DNA of 64,000 bases, taken from positions 248,001-312,000 of the forward strand of contig VRMN01000005.1 in the NCBI GenBank assembly GCA_008690995.1, written 5' to 3'. The DNA is from Porphyridium purpureum (taxonomy: Eukaryota; Rhodophyta; Bangiophyceae; Porphyridiales; Porphyridiaceae). A program made the translations under genes and the position numbers. The notes under the pieces are model-generated. The model did not search any database, had not been told where the DNA came from, and worked only from the letters and a program-made list of their open reading frames with translations. Below, one piece after another: positions 21,178-31,485 of the stretch. The stretch's first letter is position 1. Each line of letters opens with the position of its first letter.

Positions 21178-22382
21178 TCACGAAGAAACGATGGATACGC
21201 CACAGCGTATCCAGTCCATACCTTCTCTTGAGCCACCAAAATCGTCCGCGCCCTTTCGGATCGGCGCGTTCGCCCCATTTGTGGTTGTGATCCGACGCAC
21301 AACACCGAGGTTCTCGTGCCAGTACTGGTCTTGTTCGCACGATCCAAAACTCAGGCTATCCAGCAGGTAGTACGCCTGGCAGGCCGTGAAGCAAGCGCTA
21401 CGCGTCTTGATCGGCTCCGTTTGATTCATCCCGCTCGAGAAGTAGAACGAGTTTACATACGAGCCTTATATTAAGACACGCTTGTCGAGGTAGACCACGT
21501 GCGCCTCAGCAAAAACTGGGCGTTGCACACACTCCTGTGGCACGCGAGGTCTAAATGCATGTTGAAATCGCGCGCACGCAGTGCCCACGATCAAGCGCGG
21601 GATTGTGCCAAAATTTATGATCATCCTGCAGTGACAGCTCGAGTACTGCGTTGCCCGGTTCCCGAACTTGGACCGCGCCTCACAGATCAAATCGCCATTC
21701 TCATGATAGTGCAGATACCGCGTGCCGTACTGGCTCCAACGCTCCACCTCCAAATTGACAGACGGGGCTAATGGCGACTGGCATTTACTGATGTCATTGG
21801 TTCGCGTCCTTGCGCCCTCGTCGTCGTAGATTGAGTTCTATGCCGGCTTGTCCGGTGCGCCGCAGAACCACGGCACCGCCACGTCCTTCTCATGTATTAT
21901 CTCATCATTCTGCTCCTCCATGTGCTGCACGAAGCGCGTAGCGGGCATCTGCACGCCGGCGACCTGGCGGCTCATTTCGTGACCCTCCATGATGTGCTGG
22001 TAAGGGTACGACTTCATCTGCTCGGCCGACATGGACACGTGTGTTTTGTTTACAAGCGTCCCTTCCCAGAATTTCATGACAGTGCGAGCCACCAGCTCCT
22101 TCAATTCATCTTCCGGCACACTCGAGCACGAGCCCTCCACGTCAAGTTCCGAGAACTGCGCAACTTGCTCGCGCGTGAACAAAGAGTTGACGCGCAAGCC
22201 CTTGACAAGCTGTATATCGCGAAGTTTCTGAAGTGTAACGAAGCGCCCTGTCGGTATCTTCAGATCGAGCTGGCCCAGCTTCCTCCGTCTAGGGCGTCCT
22301 CCTTCATCGCTGGCGCCGCGCCACACGCATCAAATAGTGCCATTAGTACGGTCAAATCGCGTGCCGAGAAATTAAAGGCCAT
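21178..22382 (-). pseudogene. Decayed protein gene of unknown family
   Basis: On the minus strand, coding-like sequence runs for about 1.2 kb in largely one reading frame with a plausible ATG at 22382, but it is interrupted about three times. The pieces between the interruptions have normal-looking amino-acid composition, with several cysteines and aromatic residues. No domain family was recognised, so it may be a former host gene or part of an old element. An alternative is a real gene with unrecognised introns. The interruptions are not flanked by clear splice signals, which favours decay. Confidence 0.4.
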
Positions 22383-22601
22383 TCTGCAGCTCCTTTCTCA
22401 ATCTACTCCGCAAGGATGTACTTTCCAAGCCACTGAGTTTCTTCTCTTCTTCCGTTGTATCAACCTTTTTTCCCGACAGTCTGGTTGCCTCTCGCCCTGC
22501 TCTGCCTCGTTCTGTCTCACAGAAATGTTCCACCCATTGTGCCACTTGCCTCACCTCTTTTTGCACTATCCAAATGCCAAGCTCTGCGTGCGCAGAGCCT
22601 T

Positions 22602-22677
22602 TACGACCCTTTGCTCATCGCGACCCCTCACATCGCGACCTCTCACATCGCAACTCTTCAACTTGCGACCCCTCACG
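22602..22677 (+). repeat. Imperfect 15-16-bp tandem repeat
   Basis: About five copies of a unit close to CACATCGCGACCCCT follow one another (CATCGCGACCCCT, CACATCGCGACCTCT, CACATCGCAACTCTT, AACTTGCGACCCCT). It lies in non-coding DNA just upstream of the decayed gene. Confidence 0.6.
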
Positions 22678-23603
22678 GGCAAAGGGGCGCAAAGAGCACA
22701 TCAGAGGAAGGATAAAAGGGTCCTTGAAGGCAAAAGGCTCGACAAACCGTAGACGTCGGGCCGTAGGGAGGCTCAAGGTCCGCGAAGAAAATATGTGATA
22801 GAGAAAATGTACCTGCTTTATGGCTCTGGGCATAGAGTACAGCGGGCGTGCTTAGCACATCGTGCGACACAGCGCCGGCCGACTCTCGTCTGAAGCATTC
22901 TGAAAGTGCTGAAGTTTGATCAATCACTCGTTCGGTGTGAAAGAAATCGAGAATCTCTCGTGAAAGCCAGCCATGCCAAGGAAAAGTGTCGCCCTTGAAT
23001 GAGATCGACGCTTAAACGGACCTAGTTTTCAGCTTGATGCGGTCCGCAACGCGTAGCATCCGTGACCGCACGTGCTGCAGCGCCAGGCAAACGGCAAGGT
23101 CATCAGTTGTGTCTTCGTGTCGCTAGCGCATGTTGACCTTGATCACTGCACGAACCCGCCCATCCGCCAATTGCAGACTGCTTTTTAGCACGCATGGAAT
23201 GAAAGAGAGAGGTACAAGTTGATGTGAATCCTTCGAATCGCTTATCAGCGACTTGCCATTCTCGTAATCAGCGACATAATTCGCTGAAACGCTCCAACCA
23301 CTGCGCTTCGAGAACACTCATTGTTCGAACGCGACTCACGGACCCGGCCACCGACCTCGACACAGATTCGGTCGAGATCCTGCGCTTCGTCGTCTACGCA
23401 CGCTACCACTGGCACGTGGACCGCAGTCTCGGTGAAGCGGTTCTCCGTCCGCTTTGCTCATCTAATCGCTCACGAGCATCCTAATCCACGATTCTCGTCG
23501 ACGAGCTCCAACGCCCTTCACAAGAACATCCACACCACTGCTGCTTCAGTGACAGTCGACGGAGGGAAAACTCGTGACGCAGCTGCGGCGTGAAAGCGAA
23601 GCC
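22678..23603. other. Intergenic, presumed promoter side of the ATPase gene
   Basis: About 0.9 kb without a convincing gene. Short frames on both strands overlap and show no domains. The part next to 23604 probably holds the promoter and leader of the following gene. Confidence 0.45.
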
Positions 23604-26600
23604 ATGTTTATCTCTGCGTGTGGTGCGCGAGTCCAATCAAGCACAGACCGCGGATCGCTTGCGCATTGGCGAAAGAGTACCGCACCCGCTTGCCCAACGG
23701 CGGCTCGCCCCGCACGATGTGCGCGTCGGTTGGTTCGGCCGCTCTGTGCGCGAGAGGATGACTACGAAAGTGCAGATGACGAGGACAGCTCGGGCGATCA
23801 GGAGAGGCGACGTAGGCTCAAATGGGACCAGAAGATTCTGAATGAAACAAAGCAGGTGGAGCCTCGGGCAAAAGGCGTCGGTCCGACTTCTTTCGCGCGG
23901 GAATTCAAGCAAGCGGATTGGTCGTGGATTCCGCAGGAGTCTGGCCGTCAGGGCTCTGGGGCAATGCTATCGCGGCCAGTGTACGAGAAGGAGGGCGCAG
24001 CGGAGGAAGCAGCCGAGTTCATATCGCAGGGCGTCTTTGATGAAGATGAAGATACAGATGATTCGGCACCAGATGACGGTGAAGACAATAATATCGGGAA
24101 GACGGTAGCGCAGTCGGGCTCCCGGAGGCTCTCTGGTAGTTACGCGTCAGACGAAGGCACTGAGGATGACCGCTCTCCTCGCGATCAGCAGGGCGACTCC
24201 GGTCGCCGTCAGAATGCGGCAACGTGGGCTTCTAAGGAGCAAGCGACAGACTCGCTCGTGCAAGCTGCGCAGGAGGGTTTCCTGCCTGCGCGAAAGGCAT
24301 CTAACATGTACGAGGATGCAGCACTAGCGGCCAAGTTTCAGCAAGCGCGCGAGTTGGCCGCGCTAGAGGCGAAGCGCATGCGCTCGGAAGAATTTGTCCG
24401 CCGCATGCGGCGCAAAGCGAAGCGAATTGCCAACAAGAACATTAACAAGATGCACAAACGTGGCCATCCACCGCCGCCGGGTCGTACTCCTGAAGAAAGG
24501 AAATACAAAAATGCGGTCAAGGAGCTTATTCGTGTGAACACGCGCGACGTTGATTACTTCTATTCGTTGCTCCCCGATGAGTGGCGATTTTGGTCGCAGC
24601 TCCTGATCAAACGTCCCCAAGTGAAAAAGACAAAGATGCTGTTGTTTGACTTTCACCTCGTCAGGAAATATGAGAAACGCGTGAATGAGGTGCTTGCGAA
24701 ATATGGCCCGCTCTTGGCATCTGTGGTAGGTCTGAGTTGCAGTAGGCCCAAAAATATCCGTAAATTCGGGCTTACGAAGGTTATCATGGTATGTCCTTCT
24801 TTGGCCATGATCGGACAGGGGAAGCAGACAATCATCTATAGGAAGGATGATCCGCCCTCGCAAGATATGATTGATGGCGTGGCCAAATGGTTCGAGCTGT
24901 CGCTTGCTGGCGCTCCGCGTACGCTGCGAGATCTGGACTTCTGGATGAAGCGCGCCCTCGACCGGCGGCATCAGCGCCAGGTGCAGCGTATCGCAGACGC
25001 GCAGAATCGTGAATACAGCGCACGCCAGCAGGAGCGCGTCACGGAGATCGCCCGATTAGCGCCCATGCTGGCAAAAGTGCGCGACTTGGACCCTGAATTT
25101 CTGAAGCTCGTAGGTGCTGAGATGTTTTACACCGAGTCAGACCCTGAGAATCCTTATTATTGTGCGAACCAATCTTCTCCAAGCCGATCTGAGGATGCGC
25201 TTGACCGCGCATTTCTAGAGCAGGAAGATTTGCAGAGCGCTGCTGATGAGGATGGAGACATCGCGCCACACGGTCAATGGAGTGACGAGGTTGACCTTGG
25301 TCTAGGTGAAGCGGAGATGGACAACGAGCACGAATGCTCTGACATTATAGTTTCGGCTGCAGATGATGAGCGCGCAGACGAATATTTCTATCTTGAACGA
25401 GAACGACGAAACGGCATGGCAGAGACGCGGCTAAAGAAGAAATCGATAATGGCACTGACAGACGGGGCGAAATCAGCAGACGTAGTAGCCTCGACGGGAA
25501 CCGTCTTCAATGGTTTAGATTTTGACCCACGGCTCCGAGCTACACTGGTCGACTCGCCCGCACTACTTGCCAAAGTGTCGCGGTTACTGCTTAGCTCACG
25601 AATGTTGGGCGTCCATTGTGAATTTGTGGGAGACCAACCGTCCGTCATTTGCCTATCCATGAGTGACGTTCGCGAGACTGATGACGAAGCAGCATTCACA
25701 GGTGAGAGCCTGTCTATTATCATCGATCTTATGGCCGAAGCAAGTGATGATGATGAGTACATCTCTTGGAAAGTGGATATTCGAGACATGTTTCGGGACT
25801 TGTTCGAAGACGACGCGCGAGTGATTGTCATCCACAATGGCGATCGAGTAATCTCAACGTTGAAGCGGCATTTTGAGCTCGAGATGGGCTGTGTCGTGGA
25901 TACGCAGGTCCTTTTCGAGCAGCGCATGAGAATGGGCACACAGGAAAATCTCTCGGCGCCAGAGAAAGACTCTTGGCTAGAGCTCACAGAAATGTACGGA
26001 CTTGGACCGCTGAGTGGCATTTCAGCGAGCCAAGTCGGGCATAGTATCGACCAGGAGCTGTGGGAACGCCGTCCCCTGTTACGCTCGTCGATGAAACAGC
26101 TTGTAGATCGAAGCAAGTATTTGATCTATCTTTACTACTGCCTGGTGAAAGAGATGTCCCAGATAAGCACTTTGGCTCATTGGACACAAGCACTGGCCAG
26201 ACCCGAAAGTTTCCGCGCCCTTCGAAACTCTGATGGCTTCGAGGCTTGTGTCACGGCAACGGCGCCACGTACGTGTTCGCAGTTCCTCTTTTCATTTTCC
26301 CGGGACCTTAACATTGAATGTATCCCAGTGGAGGAAGAGGAGCAGGGGCATGCAGTGGAATCGGACACGGCAAGACATTTTTCTGAGTCAACCCGAGGAT
26401 CTGCCTTTACACCGTTTAATGCATCTTTGATTTATCCCGTTGCCTCTGGTGCGGAATCTGGCACGGCAGACGACAACTGGGTGAAGATACTCCGCGGGTA
26501 TTTGCCTGCAGCGCTCGTTACGCAGCTTATGGATCTGACACTCGAGCACCCTGTTTCGATGACTTGGGATGCTTCAGGCACGGTTTCGGTGTGTGTGCGT

Positions 26601-27746
26601 ATGGCTGATGGTTTGCTCAGGTCACAAGCTCGAACGCTCAATGGGTCATTTTCACTTTCAGAATTTGTGTCGCGCCTGGCTGTCGTAGACCGTGATCTGC
26701 ATCAGGATTTGACTGTCAGTGGCTCAGGCTTTCTTCGGGAATCTCTGCATCGCGTCAGTGCCGGCTCTGAAAATTCGGACGACACGGAAGACAGAGATGG
26801 ATTTCAGTTGCTGGACACGACTGTCCAGCGAAAGCACGGCCTTCAATATGGTGGCCTTCGTCGCATGGAGATTTCCTTGCGATCATGCAACTCTCAAATA
26901 AGTGAGCTTGTGCTTGACGTGATCGGTCAAGTGCAACGGGCAAGTGTTGACAAGACTCAGCACAACGTCTTGATTAGCGGCTGCGAGTCGGATGGAAAGT
27001 CATCTCTTTTGCGAGGGATTGTCAGGCGCCTGTCGCAAGATCGTCGTCTGCGAATCCTTGTAGTCGACTCTTGCGGGGATCTCGGCGGTCGGTACACCGG
27101 CGATACCCCCTGGTTCAGTCAGGCACTTGGACACGTGGTGCGTGTCGAAATTCCAAGGGGAAAGGCGGTGGCAGAAATCTTAGGCGCTGCGGTCGAGCTG
27201 CATTCTCCCGATGTACTCGCCGTTGATGATGTCATGAGTCCAGCCGATGCAGCCATGATTCGGGAGATGGCAGTCCAAAACCCACACATGAGTGTCGTAT
27301 GCTCGACACAATTTCTAGTGTCCAGGTCTTCCGCGGATGACTATCAATGTGCAAGAGGCAGAGTCGACAGCGTCAAGGAGCTCGTTCGAGGGATGATGAT
27401 GACCGACACCGGCAGGACTCTACTCTCACCGCGACGAGATGCTCCAGATGCAGCGGCCTTTAATAGCATGCTCTTTCCGATGATTGCGAATAATTGTATC
27501 ATTCTACGTCGCGAGCCGGACTTGCGCGAGACGACCGAGTCCAATCTAGCAGATACAGACCTTTTGTGTGATGAAGACTTTGAAATGAGATACTCGCTGG
27601 ATTCCGGAGAGATGATGCTAGTTAGATCTCATGGCTCAAGAACGAGTGAGACGAAGGGGAGCGCTGGAAAGCAGAAAGTCGCTTCAGCGGCCGTCACACG
27701 GCTTGTGCAACGTATGCCAGTCAGAACGTTCGCCGGGCATGTATGA
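23604..27746 (+). CDS. Degenerate 3'-5' exonuclease / SpoIIIAA-Ycf45-like ATPase fusion (1380 aa)
   Basis: The first ATG of the frame (23604) gives MFISACGARVQ followed by a basic, alanine-rich stretch, which looks like a plastid transit peptide. An acidic low-complexity part (about residues 50-215) and a strongly basic helical part (about 250-290) follow. Residues of about 650-850 resemble a DEDD 3'-5' exonuclease of the EXD1/RNase D type (HCEFVGD, VIHNGDRV, VVDTQVLFEQ, ending KYLIYLY). By eye the first metal-binding aspartate is replaced by histidine and the last catalytic aspartate is not conserved, so the domain is probably inactive. The C-terminal part (about 1090-1300) is a P-loop ATPase with Walker A GCESDGKSS and Walker B VLAVDDV. 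Its layout is like SpoIIIAA and plastid Ycf45. An RNA- or DNA-related role in the plastid is an inference. Confidence 0.75.
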   Translation: MFISACGARVQSSTDRGSLAHWRKSTAPACPTAARPARCARRLVRPLCAREDDYESADDEDSSGDQERRRRLKWDQKILNETKQVEPRAKGVGPTSFAREFKQADWSWIPQESGRQGSGAMLSRPVYEKEGAAEEAAEFISQGVFDEDEDTDDSAPDDGEDNNIGKTVAQSGSRRLSGSYASDEGTEDDRSPRDQQGDSGRRQNAATWASKEQATDSLVQAAQEGFLPARKASNMYEDAALAAKFQQARELAALEAKRMRSEEFVRRMRRKAKRIANKNINKMHKRGHPPPPGRTPEERKYKNAVKELIRVNTRDVDYFYSLLPDEWRFWSQLLIKRPQVKKTKMLLFDFHLVRKYEKRVNEVLAKYGPLLASVVGLSCSRPKNIRKFGLTKVIMVCPSLAMIGQGKQTIIYRKDDPPSQDMIDGVAKWFELSLAGAPRTLRDLDFWMKRALDRRHQRQVQRIADAQNREYSARQQERVTEIARLAPMLAKVRDLDPEFLKLVGAEMFYTESDPENPYYCANQSSPSRSEDALDRAFLEQEDLQSAADEDGDIAPHGQWSDEVDLGLGEAEMDNEHECSDIIVSAADDERADEYFYLERERRNGMAETRLKKKSIMALTDGAKSADVVASTGTVFNGLDFDPRLRATLVDSPALLAKVSRLLLSSRMLGVHCEFVGDQPSVICLSMSDVRETDDEAAFTGESLSIIIDLMAEASDDDEYISWKVDIRDMFRDLFEDDARVIVIHNGDRVISTLKRHFELEMGCVVDTQVLFEQRMRMGTQENLSAPEKDSWLELTEMYGLGPLSGISASQVGHSIDQELWERRPLLRSSMKQLVDRSKYLIYLYYCLVKEMSQISTLAHWTQALARPESFRALRNSDGFEACVTATAPRTCSQFLFSFSRDLNIECIPVEEEEQGHAVESDTARHFSESTRGSAFTPFNASLIYPVASGAESGTADDNWVKILRGYLPAALVTQLMDLTLEHPVSMTWDASGTVSVCVRMADGLLRSQARTLNGSFSLSEFVSRLAVVDRDLHQDLTVSGSGFLRESLHRVSAGSENSDDTEDRDGFQLLDTTVQRKHGLQYGGLRRMEISLRSCNSQISELVLDVIGQVQRASVDKTQHNVLISGCESDGKSSLLRGIVRRLSQDRRLRILVVDSCGDLGGRYTGDTPWFSQALGHVVRVEIPRGKAVAEILGAAVELHSPDVLAVDDVMSPADAAMIREMAVQNPHMSVVCSTQFLVSRSSADDYQCARGRVDSVKELVRGMMMTDTGRTLLSPRRDAPDAAAFNSMLFPMIANNCIILRREPDLRETTESNLADTDLLCDEDFEMRYSLDSGEMMLVRSHGSRTSETKGSAGKQKVASAAVTRLVQRMPVRTFAGHV

Positions 27747-27834
27747 ACGTGTTTGAACGAGACGATAGCGAGTGTATCTGGCTGAGATAAAGCGATAGAC
27801 ATGTCCATTGATGACGTTAATTTGAATTCCGAAA

Positions 27835-30800
27835 TCACTTAAAGGGCAAGCTCGGCAAGAGCGGGCACATTGTTCTGAAGCGAATCGGGTCAGTAATAAG
27901 AGTCGCGCCACATGGAAGCGCACTGCCGCTTTCGACATGAGGAATATCGTGGTTCTTTCCGTATACTTCACTTCGGAACTTCCGGCGACATTTCCCACCG
28001 CTTGCGATGTGGTCATCAAAGAATTGGACGAGCTCCGCCTTGGTCACCTCACGCAGCATGTCTCCCTCGGTGAATTTACGGTCGTACAGATACTCTCGAT
28101 CTCCAATTTCTGCCCACCATGCATTGGTTTGCTGCGTAAGCCGCTTCTCTGGTTCGAGCTTCACTGCAATGAGTGAATCGACGTATCGTTTCATATTTTC
28201 GTCAGACATCGTCTCCAGCTCGCTTTCCCGGAACTGTGTCAAGAAGCTTTCAATGCGTTCATCCAACTTATCCGGCGACTTGACTGTCGACTGAATAATA
28301 ATGCGCAGGCCTTGCGAAGTCTCAACACGAGAGATGCCGCTGAAAACCATATAGCCGAGTTGTTCCACTGTACGCAGCTGGTGAAAGCAAGGCTTGTTGA
28401 TCATTTCTGCGAGCAATTCAAGCAGCACGTCTACGCGAGTGTTCGATTCTGGAATTTGGAAGTATAGTTCTATTGCAGAATTCTTGTCTTCCGAGTTTGA
28501 CCCTTTCTGGCGGAACACGGAACCTTGGCAGCCCACCGGAATCTGCACGATGCGCCGTTGCGGATACTCCCCTTCGTACATAGCCTTGAAGTGCAGCTTC
28601 TCATCCATGAACTGCGTGATGGAAAGCGTGTCCTCGATCGAAATGTTGCCATGGCTCAGCATCTCCACGTACATGCGATCAAACAACACGGTTCGAAATT
28701 CCTGCACTTCCTCAATCGATACAGAACTGCACACATCAATGTAGTCGCGGATGTGCCAGCGAGGGCTCTCTGTGCAGTACGACACGGCATATATGGCGTG
28801 ATGGAAAGGTTGCTCTTTGAAAAAATTCTGGTAGTCGCGCTTCATGCCGTCAACGATGAAGGCAAAACGCTCCTTGTTCACGGTGTAATTGGCGATGCGC
28901 TCAACAATGGCACGCAGAAGCACGAGTAGACGGTCATTGTACCCACGCACCATGAAGCGCATGCCCATCATTGTATTTGACAGCGTGTACCGGAGCCCAG
29001 CAATGTCTGCATCGTACGCAAACTCATTCAAGTCATCGTTCAGCAATTGTGTGTACAGGTTGGTCAATACCGCGCTGCGCGGGCTTTGATACGCCGCAGG
29101 GCTTGAGAGTTCGAAATAAATGTTCGCTTTGGGCCGCAGAAAGACCGTATCTTGTGCATAATGCACTCGCCACTTTTCGTCGTCACGCACGCGCACCGGA
29201 TGACGGTCACGTGGTGACTCTGGAACCGAAGCCGGAAGCGGTAGCAACTGAAAGCTCTTGGGAATAAATGAATTACATAAGGGAAAATGCAAAGCAGGAT
29301 CTTGCCTTGCATTTGTCCAGTGCTCAATTTGGGCCGGCTGTAGCTTCTGCACAGTATATGGCGTCTTGTACCATGGTTCCACTGAGTCAAGCACAAATTG
29401 CTCGGCATTGTCCGCACAGGCAAGCACGATCCATACTGTGCTTGGAATAAGCTTTGCCAACACGGCATTCACCTGCTCTTGATCAAAATGAAAATACATG
29501 CTCGGGCCTGTCAGCCAGTGCTTGACGGGGAAATGTTTCATTTCCGATGCGATTCTAGTGGCCAAGCTCATAGGTTCTTCTCGCTCCTGGAATCGGAACG
29601 CCATGGCGGCAATGTCATGACATTCTGCGAAAACCCATTCCTCGATCTTTTGCGACCGAATGAGTTCCAAATACCCAAATGTGTCCTCAATAATTTCGTG
29701 CACGTGCTGTACACCTTCCCTAGTTAGTTCGATGCTGATTTCAAAGGTGCCAAACGTCTCTGTACCCATACCGGGACCTGCAGCAAGCCCATCAGCCCAT
29801 CCTTTACCCTTCAGCATGGACAGAAGACTGCCCTTTCCCTCGTGCCCGACTAGATGTGAAATGATCTGAGCCGGCTTGGACTCGTAGGTATGTCGGTATG
29901 GATCAATAATCCACATGAGTTCCAATACATGCACATCCTTCACGGGCACCACCATGTACCACATGCCTATCTGTTCTGGTTCGTACGGTGATTGGTCTTT
30001 GTATGCATGGAAAGGTGCGGCGCGATGCTTATTCTGGACGGGCGAAAACAAATCTCGTACCTTTGCTTCGAGCGTGTCGAGGTCTTCCGGTGCGACAATG
30101 CACAAGTGCATCAGATTTGCAGAGTAGTACTCGTCATGGAATGCAAGCAGAGCGTCGCGAACCGAGATGTTCTTCTCGGCGGGCATTTCGCCCAGCGTCG
30201 CGAGCGATCCGGTGCCAAACTTGTGGTAAGGATGCGAGAGAGAAGCCATACTTTTCCGGAGTTGGAATAGTCGGTGCGCGTCGGACTGCAAGTTTTTTTG
30301 GTGCTCAGAGTCGACTGCTTTCATCTCGCGTTCCGTTGCACTCTCGGTGAATAGCGGCGAGATGAAAAATTGCGCGAACCGATCGAGTGCTTCGTGAAAC
30401 TTGGACTTGACGATTTGAAAATGATAGTTTGTGTTTTCCATTGACGTGTATGCGTTGGAGAATCCCGCATGCTCGGCCAAGAACTGCCGGTACGATCCTT
30501 CGTCTGGGTACTTTTCCGTACCTAGAAACAGCATGTGCTCGCAAAAGTGCGCGAGACCCGGAATATCGTCCGGATCCGAAAAGTGTCCGACAAAGACGTC
30601 CAGACTTGCCGCCGCGTTCTCCGACTTGGGGTCCGACACCAGCATGACCTTCATCTCATTGGACAGCGTGACGGCCCGGTACAAACGGGTATCCAGGGGC
30701 GACACCTGTATGCCATTGCGCTCTATGTATGCTTCCCCAGCACCGCTCCCGTTCGCGTGGACGGTCCGCAACGCGTCTTTCTCCATGGCCATCAACGGCT

Positions 30801-30996
30801 GGCCGTAAGCAGTGCGCTTTACCGCGCCTGTCGCCGCGGCACAAAACGATGCTCCCGGACGCACCGCACGCGTGCCGCACGCTTCGCGCGCCGCAAGCAG
30901 TCTCGAAAGCCCACGCCACAAACCTCGCGCTCCCCAAGCCGGCCGTCTTGCCACCACCATCCGCGATCGGCCCTCAACTACAACGATCAACGCCAT
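27835..30996 (-). CDS. Insulysin-type M16 zinc metallopeptidase (1053 aa)
   Basis: The inverted zinc motif HFCEH (HxxEH) is followed by AVDSEHQKN, which supplies the third zinc ligand, exactly as in insulin-degrading enzyme and yeast Ste23. The length of about 1050 residues and the four half-domains fit the M16A class, which forms a closed chamber that degrades peptides. The N-terminus (about 60 residues, rich in arginine and alanine, for example VVARRPAWGARGLWRGL) is longer than in cytosolic IDE and looks like an organelle-targeting presequence. This suggests a mitochondrial or plastid peptidase that removes transit peptides, but the location is inferred. Its 3' end faces that of the ATPase fusion gene, with 88 bases between the stops. 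Confidence 0.93.
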   Translation of the reverse strand: MALIVVVEGRSRMVVARRPAWGARGLWRGLSRLLAAREACGTRAVRPGASFCAAATGAVKRTAYGQPLMAMEKDALRTVHANGSGAGEAYIERNGIQVSPLDTRLYRAVTLSNEMKVMLVSDPKSENAAASLDVFVGHFSDPDDIPGLAHFCEHMLFLGTEKYPDEGSYRQFLAEHAGFSNAYTSMENTNYHFQIVKSKFHEALDRFAQFFISPLFTESATEREMKAVDSEHQKNLQSDAHRLFQLRKSMASLSHPYHKFGTGSLATLGEMPAEKNISVRDALLAFHDEYYSANLMHLCIVAPEDLDTLEAKVRDLFSPVQNKHRAAPFHAYKDQSPYEPEQIGMWYMVVPVKDVHVLELMWIIDPYRHTYESKPAQIISHLVGHEGKGSLLSMLKGKGWADGLAAGPGMGTETFGTFEISIELTREGVQHVHEIIEDTFGYLELIRSQKIEEWVFAECHDIAAMAFRFQEREEPMSLATRIASEMKHFPVKHWLTGPSMYFHFDQEQVNAVLAKLIPSTVWIVLACADNAEQFVLDSVEPWYKTPYTVQKLQPAQIEHWTNARQDPALHFPLCNSFIPKSFQLLPLPASVPESPRDRHPVRVRDDEKWRVHYAQDTVFLRPKANIYFELSSPAAYQSPRSAVLTNLYTQLLNDDLNEFAYDADIAGLRYTLSNTMMGMRFMVRGYNDRLLVLLRAIVERIANYTVNKERFAFIVDGMKRDYQNFFKEQPFHHAIYAVSYCTESPRWHIRDYIDVCSSVSIEEVQEFRTVLFDRMYVEMLSHGNISIEDTLSITQFMDEKLHFKAMYEGEYPQRRIVQIPVGCQGSVFRQKGSNSEDKNSAIELYFQIPESNTRVDVLLELLAEMINKPCFHQLRTVEQLGYMVFSGISRVETSQGLRIIIQSTVKSPDKLDERIESFLTQFRESELETMSDENMKRYVDSLIAVKLEPEKRLTQQTNAWWAEIGDREYLYDRKFTEGDMLREVTKAELVQFFDDHIASGGKCRRKFRSEVYGKNHDIPHVESGSALPCGATLITDPIRFRTMCPLLPSLPFK

Positions 30997-31485
30997 CTAA
31001 CTGGCCGACACCCCGCCGTAACGCGCTAACGCGCCAGCGCGGAAAAAAAACTTAAAAAAGATATTAACTTCATATTTTATTAAATAATAGTGCAAAAGAT
31101 TAAATAATGGCAGGAGCACTGTACACTAGGAATGAGTGCGAAGGGTTTGGGGTACAGTAGATTCTGGTTTTCAGGGCCAGTGGCGCGAGCGCGGGTGGAT
31201 GAGAGCGGAGTAACGACAGCGGGAGGGAGCGCGGCTGCGACTGGCGCAGAACGGCCACGCGGGCGGCGCGGTGGTGCGCTGTGTGAGCGTCGGCGGCGGC
31301 AGCGCGCAGCGGCATAGCGGCAGCGGCAGCGGCAGCGATAGCGGCAGCGGCAGCGGCAGCGGCAGTGGAGGCGGTTGTTTTGGCGGTATAGGTGGTCGTG
31401 GTGGTATCGGTGGTATCGGTGGTCGTCGTGGTGGTGGTTGGTGCGGGATGAGCTGAGGGATGACTGCGTGCCTATAGAGGTGAGT
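30997..31485. promoter_or_regulatory. Divergent promoter region of the M16 protease and TBC genes
   Basis: This 489-base gap separates two divergent genes. It contains CTGTACAC at 31119 and GGTACAG at 31151, and an AT-rich stretch at 31045-31110. Close to the TBC gene there is a (GGCAGC)n repeat (about 31310-31370) and a GGT-rich stretch (31378-31440), probably in the leader. The open frame through this leader gives only low-complexity Trp/Arg sequence and is not believed to be coding. Confidence 0.55.

Noticed and set aside
21892-22752. 286-codon plus-strand open frame
   Set aside because: Mostly the mirror of the decayed minus-strand gene; the extension beyond it is low-complexity repeat sequence.
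31375-31485. N-terminal extension of the TBC protein
   Set aside because: Low-complexity Trp/Arg/Tyr sequence encoded by a GGT-rich repeat and lacking an ATG; treated as leader.
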